A DNA stretch of 64,000 nucleotides from assembly GCF_009764265.1 (NCBI RefSeq), contig NZ_RWIR01000076.1, forward strand, positions 27,947 through 91,946, given 5' to 3'. The notes under the pieces were generated by a model. That model ran no database searches and was not told the origin of the DNA. It saw only the letters and a program-made list of their open reading frames with translations. This document shows, one piece after another, positions 9,268 through 16,266 of the stretch (position 1 is its first letter; every line of letters starts with the position of its first letter). The stretch comes from Pseudomonas sp. PB101 (GTDB lineage Bacteria; Pseudomonadota; Gammaproteobacteria; Pseudomonadales; Pseudomonadaceae). The position numbers and the translations under genes are program-made.

Positions 9268-10596
9268 TTAATGGCTCAGGCCGTACTTTTTCACTTTGTC
9301 GAACAACGTGGTCTTGGCCATGCCCAGTTCCTGGCTGGCCTGGGTCAGGTTGCCGCCGCTGCGTAGCAAGGCATCGCTGAGCAGGTTGCGCTCGAACGCT
9401 TCCACCGCTTCGGCAAAGGCCAGGCCCTGGTTGCTGCTGCCGGCACCGGTTTTCTTGAACGCAGGCAGGCCGAGGGCAAAGCGCTCGGCGACGTTGCGCA
9501 GTTCACGCACGTTGCCCGGCCAGTCGTGGCTCATCAGGTTCGATACGGTCTGGTTGTCCAGCTCCGGCGCGATGCGGTCGAAGCGCAGGGATGACTGCTG
9601 CAAGAAGTGTTCGAACAGTTGCAGGATGTCTTCGCGGCGCTCGCGCAGGGGTGGCAGTTCCAGGGTCACCACGTTGAGGCGGTAGTACAGGTCGCTGCGG
9701 AATTCTCCGGCCTTGCTCGACTCGACGAGGTCGGATTTGGTCGCTGCGATGACGCGGCAATCCACCGCCACGCTCTGGTTCGAACCGAGGCGTTCGAGGG
9801 TGCGTTCCTGCAATACCCGCAGCAGTTTGATCTGCAAGGGCAGGGGCATGCTTTCCACTTCGTCGAGGAACAGCGTGCCGCCGTCGGCGTGTTCGATCTT
9901 GCCGATCCGGCGTTTGCCCGCACCCGTAAAGGCGTTGGCCTCGTGACCGAAGATTTCGCTTTCGAAGAGGTTTTCCGGCAGACCGCCGCAGTTCAGGGCG
10001 ACGAACTGCTTGGTGTGCCGCCGACTGAAATCATGCAGGCAGCGCGCAACCAGTTCCTTGCCGGTGCCGGTCTCACCTTCGATCAATACGTTGGCCGAGG
10101 TGTCGGCGACGTTGGCGATCAGTTCCCGCAGGTTTTGCATGGCTGGCGAGCGGCCGATGATCCGCCCTTCGAGGGAGTCGCGCTCGGCCAGTTGCCGGCG
10201 CAGCGACGACACCTCCCGCGCCAGGCTGCGTTGCTCCAGCGCGCGGCGGGCCACGTCCACCAAACGCTCCGGGGAGAAAGGTTTTTCCATGAAGTCGTAG
10301 GCGCCTTTCTGCATCGCGCCAACGGCCATGGAGATGTCGCCGTGCCCGGTGATCAGCACCACCGGCAGGCTGCGGTCGCGGGCCTTGAGGCGGGTCAGCA
10401 ATTCCAGGCCATCGATGCCCGGCAGGCGAATGTCGCTGACGACGATGCCGGCGAAGTCGTCGCCGACCCGCTCCAGGGCTTCTTCGGCGCTGCCCACGCC
10501 AATGCACGGAATGTCTTCCAGGGTCAGCGCCTGTTGGCAGCCGAGCAGCACATGAGGGTCGTCTTCGACGATCAGTACACTAAGGTCGTTGTTCAT
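9268..10596 (-). CDS. aauR: Sigma-54-dependent response regulator AauR
   Basis: A 442-aa NtrC/DctD-class activator. The receiver domain has phosphoacceptor Asp55 (VVSDIRLPG); the AAA+ domain has Walker A GETGTGKE (174-181) and Walker B TLFLDE (241-246); a Fis-type helix-turn-helix ends the protein (QASQELGMAKTTLFDKV). The sigma-54 contact loop reads NAFTGA (221-226) rather than the usual GAFTGA. It should activate the adjacent aat importer and other acidic amino acid genes with RNA polymerase-sigma54, as AauR does in P. putida. Matching AauR-type sites and a -24/-12 promoter lie upstream of aatJ. The ATG at 10596 overlaps the aauS stop codon (ATGA), which fixes the start; a longer open frame upstream lies within aauS. 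Confidence 0.92.
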   Translation of the reverse strand: MNNDLSVLIVEDDPHVLLGCQQALTLEDIPCIGVGSAEEALERVGDDFAGIVVSDIRLPGIDGLELLTRLKARDRSLPVVLITGHGDISMAVGAMQKGAYDFMEKPFSPERLVDVARRALEQRSLAREVSSLRRQLAERDSLEGRIIGRSPAMQNLRELIANVADTSANVLIEGETGTGKELVARCLHDFSRRHTKQFVALNCGGLPENLFESEIFGHEANAFTGAGKRRIGKIEHADGGTLFLDEVESMPLPLQIKLLRVLQERTLERLGSNQSVAVDCRVIAATKSDLVESSKAGEFRSDLYYRLNVVTLELPPLRERREDILQLFEHFLQQSSLRFDRIAPELDNQTVSNLMSHDWPGNVRELRNVAERFALGLPAFKKTGAGSSNQGLAFAEAVEAFERNLLSDALLRSGGNLTQASQELGMAKTTLFDKVKKYGLSH

Positions 10597-12488
10597 ATTG
10601 GCTCGGCGGGAGTGGGGCTTACCAACGGTAAACTGAGGACGAATGCGGTACCACCGCTGGCCGGGTGCTCGACACCCAGGTGACCGCCGGTGGCGGCGGC
10701 CAGGCTGGCGGAAAGGGTCAGGCCAAGGCCCAGGCCCTGTTCGCCGGGTTTGGTGGTGAAGAAGGGTTCGAACAGGTGCTTGCGGGCTTCGGCGTCGATG
10801 CCGTGGCCATTGTCGCGCACCCGCAGGCGGTATTTGCCATCGAACGCTTCGCCTTCGAGCCACAGTTCGGGTAGCGGCTGCGCTTGCATGGCGTCGAGGG
10901 CGTTGCCGATCAGGTTGACCAGGATCTGCTCCAGGCGGGTCTGGTCGATCTGCACCTGCACAGCGTCGAAATGGCGGTGCAGCTGCGTGTTTTTCATTCG
11001 TCCATCGAGCAACTGCAACGCCGCGTCCACGCCTTTGCCGAGGCAGGCCTGGCCCTTGTCGTCACCGCGCCGGGCGAACGAGCGCAGGCTGGCGGTGATC
11101 CGGCCCATGCGGTCGATCAGTTCGTTGATGGTCTTGAGGTTGGTGCTGGCGACGTCGAGCTGGCCGCGTTCGAGGAAGCGCACGGTATTGCCGGACAAGG
11201 TGCGCAGCGCCGCCAGCGGCTGGTTCAGTTCGTGGGCGATGCTGGTGGACATCTGGCCGATGGCCGCGAGTTTTCCGGCCTGTACCAGTTCATCCTGGGC
11301 ACGGCGCAAGGTCTCTTCGGCGTGCCGGCGTTCGCGGATCTGGCCCTTGAGCCGTTCGTTGCTGGCGCGCAGGTCGGTGGTGCGTTCGGTAATCCGACGC
11401 TCCAGCTGATTGTTGGCTTCCTGCAAGGCTTCCCGGGCCGCGAGACGGGTGGCGATCACCTTGCGCCGCTCGTTCCAGGCGATCAGCAGAAAGGCGCAGA
11501 GGGCAAAGGCCACCGCCACCAGAATCCCCTGGTTGATCGCTTCGCGGCGCAAGTCCTGGAGCGGCGTGAGCAGGGTGAAGTTCCACGGCGTATCGCTCAA
11601 GGGCCGGGTTTGCGACAGGTAGCTGATGTTTTCATCGTCGGCCACCAGCTCGCTGTTGGCCGGGAAGGTGAGTTTTTCCACGCCTTCGGACAGGGTTTCC
11701 CGGGCCAGCGGTTGCAGTTCGTTGAGCGGAAACCAGTAGTACTGCAGGCTGCGGGCGAGTTTTTCCTTGGTTTCTTCGCTAAGCGGCAGCACCGATTTCA
11801 AACGCCGGGCCGGATCGCTGGACAGAATGATGATGCCGTTTTCGTCGCTGACGAAGGCTTCCAGGCGTGCCCGTTGCCAGCGTTCTTCCATGGCTTCGAG
11901 GCGGACCTTGACCACCGCGACGCCGATGATCTTGCCGTGTTCTTCCAGGCCATGGGCCAGGTAGTAACCGGGTTCGCCGTTGGTACTGCCGATGCCATAG
12001 AAACGCCCGGGCTGACCGCGCACGGCGTTCTGGAAATAGGCGCGAAAGGACAGGTCTTCACCCAGGTAACTGTCGACATCGCGCCAGTTGCTGGTGGCCA
12101 TGACGCGGCCGGTGGTGTCCATCACGTAGATGGCCCGACTGCGGCTGCGCCGGTTCAGGCCTTCGAGGTAATCGTTGACCGCTTGCCGGTGTTCCGGGGT
12201 CGGGTCGGCCAGCAGCTGCGAAACACTGGTTTCGAGTTCCAGCAGGCTGGGCAGGTAGGTGTATTTGCTGATTTCGCTTTCGACGGCGCGGGCGTGCAGT
12301 TCCAGCTGGCGCTGGCCGTTCTCGCCGAGGCTGCGGATGCCGTAGTGCTCACTGATCCAGAAGCCGATATAACCCAGGCCGATCATCATGGCGATGATCA
12401 GCGGCGGCAGGAACAAATGACGAACCAGGCGGGGTTTCACGGCGAGTGATGGCGACGTTGCGCGATAAAGATTGGGGTCGCATTTCAT
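10593..12488 (-). CDS. aauS: Sensor histidine kinase AauS (DctB type)
   Basis: A DctB-like membrane sensor kinase of about 631 aa. The first transmembrane segment is near residues 25-45 (FLPPLIIAMMIGLGYIGFWI). A periplasmic PDC/Cache-type sensory region of about 280 residues follows, then a second transmembrane segment (GILVAVAFALCAFLLIAW), a coiled coil and the kinase. The H-box is SIAHELNQPLAALR, with phosphorylated His about 420 counted from the preceding GTG; the ATP-binding domain has LVNLIGNALDAM, VRDNGHGI and GLGLGLTLSASL. In P. putida AauS detects glutamate or aspartate and phosphorylates AauR. AAGG lies 8 nt before the ATG at 12488; the GTG three bases upstream is an alternative. It overlaps aauR by 4 bp. 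A REPIN separates it from aatP. Confidence 0.9.
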   Translation of the reverse strand: MKCDPNLYRATSPSLAVKPRLVRHLFLPPLIIAMMIGLGYIGFWISEHYGIRSLGENGQRQLELHARAVESEISKYTYLPSLLELETSVSQLLADPTPEHRQAVNDYLEGLNRRSRSRAIYVMDTTGRVMATSNWRDVDSYLGEDLSFRAYFQNAVRGQPGRFYGIGSTNGEPGYYLAHGLEEHGKIIGVAVVKVRLEAMEERWQRARLEAFVSDENGIIILSSDPARRLKSVLPLSEETKEKLARSLQYYWFPLNELQPLARETLSEGVEKLTFPANSELVADDENISYLSQTRPLSDTPWNFTLLTPLQDLRREAINQGILVAVAFALCAFLLIAWNERRKVIATRLAAREALQEANNQLERRITERTTDLRASNERLKGQIRERRHAEETLRRAQDELVQAGKLAAIGQMSTSIAHELNQPLAALRTLSGNTVRFLERGQLDVASTNLKTINELIDRMGRITASLRSFARRGDDKGQACLGKGVDAALQLLDGRMKNTQLHRHFDAVQVQIDQTRLEQILVNLIGNALDAMQAQPLPELWLEGEAFDGKYRLRVRDNGHGIDAEARKHLFEPFFTTKPGEQGLGLGLTLSASLAAATGGHLGVEHPASGGTAFVLSLPLVSPTPAEPI

Positions 12489-12539
12489 CACAGATGCCTT
12501 GGGTCAACCACAACACAAATCTGCAAGCCACCGCCGCCC

Positions 12540-12633
12540 CCTGTGGGAGCGAGCTTGCTCGCGATGACTTCATCACAGTCAACATTGATGTTGAATGTCA
12601 GTCCGCTATCGCGAGCAAGCTCGCTCCCACAGG
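12540..12633. repeat. REPIN: inverted pair of REP elements
   Basis: TGTGGGAGCGAGCTTGCTCG at the left end and its inverse at 12608-12633 flank a spacer of about 41 bp. The arms match almost perfectly. It lies between aatP and aauS, so it may partly separate importer and regulator expression. Confidence 0.9.
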
Positions 12634-12655
12634 GGATTGGTGAGGCTTCGAGCTC

Positions 12656-13390
12656 TTAGTGCTGCAGAATCTTGTTGAGGAAGTGCTGTGTACGCTCGGC
12701 ACGGTGGCTGATGTCGCCGAAGAACTCTTCTTTCTTGCAGTCTTCGATGATCTTGCCCTGGTCCATGAAGATCACGCGGTCGGCCACTTTACGGGCGAAG
12801 CCCATTTCGTGGGTCACGCACATCATGGTCATGCCTTCGTGGGCCAGTTGCACCATCACGTCGAGCACTTCGTTGACCATTTCCGGGTCGAGCGCCGAGG
12901 TCGGTTCATCGAACAGCATGACGATGGGGTCCATCGCCAGCGCACGGGCAATCGCCACACGCTGCTGCTGACCACCGGACAGTTGGCCCGGGTGCTTGTG
13001 CGCATGAGCCGACAGGCCTACACGCTCGAGCAGTTGCAGGCCTTTCTTGGTCGCCTCTTCCTTGCTGCGACCCAACACCTTGATCTGCGCGATGGTCAGG
13101 TTTTCGGTGATGGTCAGGTGCGGGAACAGCTCGAAGTGCTGGAACACCATGCCCACGCGCGAACGCAGTTTCGGCAGGTTGGTCTTCGGGTCGGCGATGG
13201 AGGTGCCGTCGACCACGATGTCGCCTTTCTGGAACGGTTCCAGCGCGTTGACGCACTTGATCAGGGTCGATTTGCCGGAACCGGATGGCCCGCACACCAC
13301 GATCACTTCGCCTTTTTTGACCTCGGTGCTGCAATCAGTCAGTACCTGGAAGTCCCCATACCACTTGTTGATGCTTTTGATAGAGATCAT
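12656..13390 (-). CDS. aatP: Acidic amino acid ABC transporter ATPase AatP
   Basis: The 244-aa ATPase of the glutamate/aspartate importer. Walker A is GPSGSGKST (about 35-43), the ABC signature is LSGGQQQR (about 137-144), Walker B is VMLFDEPTSALDPE and the switch histidine is in CVTHEMGF. The early WYGDFQVL block is typical of the HisP/GlnQ/GltL class of polar amino acid importers. It dimerises under the AatQ and AatM permeases. Its ATG overlaps the aatM stop codon by 4 bp, so translation is coupled. It is the last gene of aatJQMP; a REPIN follows before aauS. Confidence 0.95.
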   Translation of the reverse strand: MISIKSINKWYGDFQVLTDCSTEVKKGEVIVVCGPSGSGKSTLIKCVNALEPFQKGDIVVDGTSIADPKTNLPKLRSRVGMVFQHFELFPHLTITENLTIAQIKVLGRSKEEATKKGLQLLERVGLSAHAHKHPGQLSGGQQQRVAIARALAMDPIVMLFDEPTSALDPEMVNEVLDVMVQLAHEGMTMMCVTHEMGFARKVADRVIFMDQGKIIEDCKKEEFFGDISHRAERTQHFLNKILQH

Positions 13391-14061
13391 ACGGCGAACC
13401 TTTTTTGCAGACGCTTGACCAGCTGCGAGGCGGCAAAGCTGATGATGAAGTACACGAGACCCGCGAAAATCAGGAACTCATTGGAGCGGCCAATGATGTC
13501 GCCACTGGCGCGCGAAGCATTGAGGAAGTCCACCAGGCCGACCGCGTAGACCAGCGAGGTGTCCTGAAACAGGATGATGCTCTGCTGCAGCAGCAGCGGT
13601 GTCATCTTGCGGAACGCTTGCGGCAGGATGATCAGGCGCATCATCTGGCCGTAGCTCATGCCAAGGGCCTGGGCGGCGCCCATTTGACCTTTTGGAATCG
13701 ACTGCACACCGGCGCGGACGATTTCGCAGAAGTACGCCGCTTCGAACATCATGAAGGCCACGATGCACGAGGCGAACGCGCCGATCGGGGTGTCTTCGCC
13801 GGTGATCCAGCGCAGCACGAACGGCACCGCCAGGTAGAACCAGGTGATCACCAGCAGCAACGGGATCGAACGGAAGTAGTTGACGTAGGCGCCGGCCAGG
13901 TTCGACAGCAGTTTGTTGTGCGACAGACGGCACAGCGCCAGGAGGGTGCCGAGAATGATCCCGCCGACCACGCCCATGGCCATCAGCTTGAGGGTCATGA
14001 CCATGCCGTTCCACAGGCCTGGCAGGGACGGGATGATGCCCGAGAAGTCGAATTCCATCAT
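13387..14061 (-). CDS. aatM: Acidic amino acid ABC transporter permease AatM
   Basis: A 224-aa His/Glu/Gln/Arg-family permease subunit with about five hydrophobic helices. The EAA loop that contacts the ATPase is AAQALGMSYGQMMRLIILPQA (about 133-153). The start MMEFDFSGIIPSLPGLWNGM matches GltK-type subunits. With AatQ it forms the membrane channel for glutamate and aspartate supplied by AatJ. It overlaps both neighbours by 4 bp (ATGA), so aatQ, aatM and aatP form a tightly coupled translational unit. Confidence 0.93.
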   Translation of the reverse strand: MMEFDFSGIIPSLPGLWNGMVMTLKLMAMGVVGGIILGTLLALCRLSHNKLLSNLAGAYVNYFRSIPLLLVITWFYLAVPFVLRWITGEDTPIGAFASCIVAFMMFEAAYFCEIVRAGVQSIPKGQMGAAQALGMSYGQMMRLIILPQAFRKMTPLLLQQSIILFQDTSLVYAVGLVDFLNASRASGDIIGRSNEFLIFAGLVYFIISFAASQLVKRLQKRFAV

Positions 14062-14804
14062 TTACCCCCTACGGAGATCAGGCCCGGTACGGCGACTTTC
14101 TTCTCGACCAGGCGCATCAGCAACATCAGGCTCATGTTCAGGGTGAAGTAGATCAGCGTGGCCAGGGTAAAGGCTTCGAACAGGTTGGCGGAGAACTCGG
14201 CGGTCTGTTTGGTCTGCGCGAGCAATTCCATCAAGCCGATCAGCGAGGCCACGGAAGTATTCTTGAACACGTTCAAGAATTCCGAGGTAAGCGGCGGAAT
14301 GATGATCCGGTAGGCTTGGGGCAGCAGCACGTTCCAGTAGATCTGCGGCAGCTTGAAACCCATGGCGCGGGCCGCGGATTCCTGGCCTTTTGGCAGGGCC
14401 TGGATACCGGTGCGTACCTGTTCGCAAACGCGGGCGGTGGTGAACAGGCCCAGGCACACGACGACGCTGAGGAACGCCGAGGTGGTCGGGTTCAGGTCCT
14501 GCTTGTACCACTCTTGCAGGTCCGCCGGCAGCAGGTCGGGTACCAGGAAGTACCAGATGAACAGCTGAACCAGCAGCGGCACGTTACGGAAGAGTTCGAC
14601 GTAGCAGGTGGCGATGCCCGATACGATGCGGTTCGGCACGGTACGCATGACGCCCAGGATCGAGCCCAGTGTCAGGGCGATGATCCAGGCCGCGATGGCG
14701 ATGGCGATGGTCCAGCCCAGACCGGTCACGTACCAGTCGAGATAGGTCTCGCTGCCCACGCCGGTGGACTTGAAGAACACGCCCCAGTCCCAGTTGTAAT
14801 TCAT
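14058..14804 (-). CDS. aatQ: Acidic amino acid ABC transporter permease AatQ
   Basis: A 248-aa permease subunit of the GltJ type. MNYNWDWGVF at the N-terminus is characteristic, and the EAA loop is SAARAMGFKLPQIYWNVLLP (about 132-151). About five transmembrane helices are visible. It pairs with AatM. The gap to aatJ is about 190 bp and carries a strong hairpin, the usual arrangement where the binding protein must be made in excess of the membrane subunits. The ATG overlaps nothing upstream; GGGGAGACCCT before the start gives a good ribosome binding site. Confidence 0.93.
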   Translation of the reverse strand: MNYNWDWGVFFKSTGVGSETYLDWYVTGLGWTIAIAIAAWIIALTLGSILGVMRTVPNRIVSGIATCYVELFRNVPLLVQLFIWYFLVPDLLPADLQEWYKQDLNPTTSAFLSVVVCLGLFTTARVCEQVRTGIQALPKGQESAARAMGFKLPQIYWNVLLPQAYRIIIPPLTSEFLNVFKNTSVASLIGLMELLAQTKQTAEFSANLFEAFTLATLIYFTLNMSLMLLMRLVEKKVAVPGLISVGGK

Positions 14805-14950
14805 TAGGGTCTCCCCTCAGTTCGATCGATGTACAAGTGCCCGCTTGGGGGAAGCTCCGTTCCCGCCCGACTGGAGAGTCAGGCACACGCGATCGGCTCG
14901 ACAGCCACCGGTCCGAGTGTTTCCAAAAAATGCCAGCAGGAAGTGACCAC

Positions 14951-14980
14951 CTCCTGAAAGGGCGAGGGCCCTTTCAGGAG
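14951..14980 (-). terminator. Perfect 13-bp hairpin between aatJ and aatQ
   Basis: CTCCTGAAAGGGC, loop GAGG, GCCCTTTCAGGAG: a 13-bp stem with no mismatch, 17 bp past the aatJ stop codon. There is no long U-tract after it. It probably protects the aatJ 3' end and attenuates read-through into aatQMP. Confidence 0.7.
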
Positions 14981-14997
14981 ATAAGGTTAGTCAGAAA

Positions 14998-15912
14998 TCA
15001 GGACTTCTTGTCGTCAGCCGCTTTGTCGGTCGGATTGGCGATCAGGGCCTTGAGTTCGTCGCTCATCGGGAAGTTCAGGTTCAGGCCTTTTGGCGGGATT
15101 GGCTGCATGAACCATTTTTCGTAGATCTTGTTGATCTCGCCCGATGCGTAGGTGGCCTTGATGGCGTCATCCACAGCCTTTTTGAACGGCTCGTCGCCTT
15201 TGCGCACCATGCAGCCGTAGATTTCGTAGGACTGTGGAGTGCCGGTCACGGCCCAGTCGCTGGCCTTCTTGGCCTTGGCCGCTTCACCGGCCAGCAGGGC
15301 GTCGTCCATCATGAAGGCCACTGCGCGGCCGGTTTCCAGCATCTGGAAGGACTCGCCGTGGTCTTTGGCAGAGATGACGTTCATGCCCATCTGCTTGTCG
15401 GCGTTCATTGCCTTGAGCAGACGCTCGGACGTGGTGCCGGCGGTGGTCACGACGTTCTTGCCGGCCAGGTCAGGGAAATCCTTGTACTTGGAGTCTGCCT
15501 TGGACAGCAGGCGGGTACCGATTTCGAAGATGCCGACGGAGAAGTCGACTTGCTGCTGACGCTCGACGTTGTTGGTGGTGGAGCCGCACTCGAGGTCCAC
15601 GGTGCCGTTCTGCACCAGCGGGATACGGGTTTGCGAAGTCACCAGGTTGTACTTGACCTGGAGGTTCGGCAAGTCGAGGTCTTTTTTCAGCGCTTCGACG
15701 ACTTTCAACTGGATGTCGTGGGAGTAGCCGACCGGTTTGCCGGTAGCGTCCGCAATGTAGGAAAACGGAATGGAAGCGTCGCGATGGCCCAGGGTGATGG
15801 TGCCGGACTCTTTGATCTTCTTCAGGGTGCCGGTGAGTTCGGCGGCGAAAACCGGAGTGCTGATCAGAGCGGCAGCAATGGCTGCGCCCAGGATATGGGG
15901 AACGATGCGCAT
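14998..15912 (-). CDS. aatJ: Glutamate/aspartate-binding protein AatJ
   Basis: The 304-aa periplasmic solute-binding protein of the importer. The signal peptide is MRIVPHILGAAIAAALIS followed by TPVFA and a cleavage site before AELTG. The mature protein has the GltI hallmarks GTLKKIKESGTITLGHRDASIPFSY and VDLECGSTTNNVERQQQVDFS (family 3 binding protein). I chose the ATG at 15912: GAGGA lies 7 nt upstream and the signal peptide then starts normally, whereas a longer open frame adds 33 residues lacking these features. Upstream are a CA-type motif beside the ribosome binding site, a sigma-54 promoter and two AauR-like boxes, so expression should depend on AauR, RpoN and probably catabolite repression. 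Confidence 0.95.
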   Translation of the reverse strand: MRIVPHILGAAIAAALISTPVFAAELTGTLKKIKESGTITLGHRDASIPFSYIADATGKPVGYSHDIQLKVVEALKKDLDLPNLQVKYNLVTSQTRIPLVQNGTVDLECGSTTNNVERQQQVDFSVGIFEIGTRLLSKADSKYKDFPDLAGKNVVTTAGTTSERLLKAMNADKQMGMNVISAKDHGESFQMLETGRAVAFMMDDALLAGEAAKAKKASDWAVTGTPQSYEIYGCMVRKGDEPFKKAVDDAIKATYASGEINKIYEKWFMQPIPPKGLNLNFPMSDELKALIANPTDKAADDKKS

Positions 15913-15928
15913 CAAATTTTCCTCGACT

Positions 15929-15936
15929 TTGTTTTT
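15929..15936 (-). promoter_or_regulatory. CA motif (Crc/Hfq type) beside the aatJ ribosome binding site
   Basis: The transcript would read AAAAACAA, matching AAnAAnAA, ending 4 nt before the GAGGA ribosome binding site at 15920-15924. Such motifs bind Hfq with Crc and block translation during catabolite repression in pseudomonads. The match is short, so chance cannot be excluded. Confidence 0.5.
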
Positions 15937-16028
15937 TTTATGGAGCCAGTTCATCGGCCCTTTTGTGCTGCAAAACACCTGAGCGCGATGATGAGTACGC
16001 GCAAAGGACATTCGTCGAAGAAGTGTAG

Positions 16029-16045
16029 AGCATGACTCGTGCCAG
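16029..16045 (-). promoter_or_regulatory. Sigma-54 (-24/-12) promoter of aatJQMP
   Basis: The minus strand reads CTGGCACG-AGTC-ATGCT: GG and GC with the canonical 10-nt separation and a near-perfect match to YTGGCACG-N4-TTGCW. It predicts a 5' leader of about 105 nt before aatJ. AauR-type boxes lie about 75-135 bp upstream. Confidence 0.85.
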
Positions 16046-16121
16046 ACCAGTGCTGATACATCAAGATATTGATTTATAAGGAAATAAAATATTTTTTTGC
16101 GCGAATATTGAAGCCCTGTGG

Positions 16122-16166
16122 TCCGGTTAACCGAACCGACCCGCAGGTCGCGTTCGGAAAACCGAA
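16122..16166 (-). promoter_or_regulatory. Two AauR-type upstream activator sites
   Basis: TTCGGAAAACCGAA at 16153-16166 fits TTCGG-N4-CCGAA exactly. TCCGGTTAACCGAA at 16122-16135 differs by one base. Their centres are 31 bp apart, about three helical turns, putting both on one DNA face. The motif is the one I recall for P. putida AauR. Confidence 0.8.
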
Positions 16167-16180
16167 TGGCGGGGCTGTTC

Positions 16181-16258
16181 GTAGGAGCCGGCTTGCCGGT
16201 GATAGCGGTCTCCAGATCGCCATCGCCGGAACGCCGCCCGCAGCAAGCCGGCTACAGG
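16181..16258. repeat. Degenerate REPIN
   Basis: GTAGGAGCCGGCTTGCCGG at 16181 faces a decayed inverse copy ending CAGCAAGCCGGCTACAGG at 16258. The right arm has lost bases from the CTCCTAC core. It lies just past the opgD stop codon. Confidence 0.75.
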
Positions 16259-16266
16259 GATGTATG

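Noticed and set aside
10597..10863. Longer N-terminus for aauR
   Set aside because: The open frame continues upstream but is inside aauS and codes for arginine-rich text with no motif; the ATGA overlap sets the true start.
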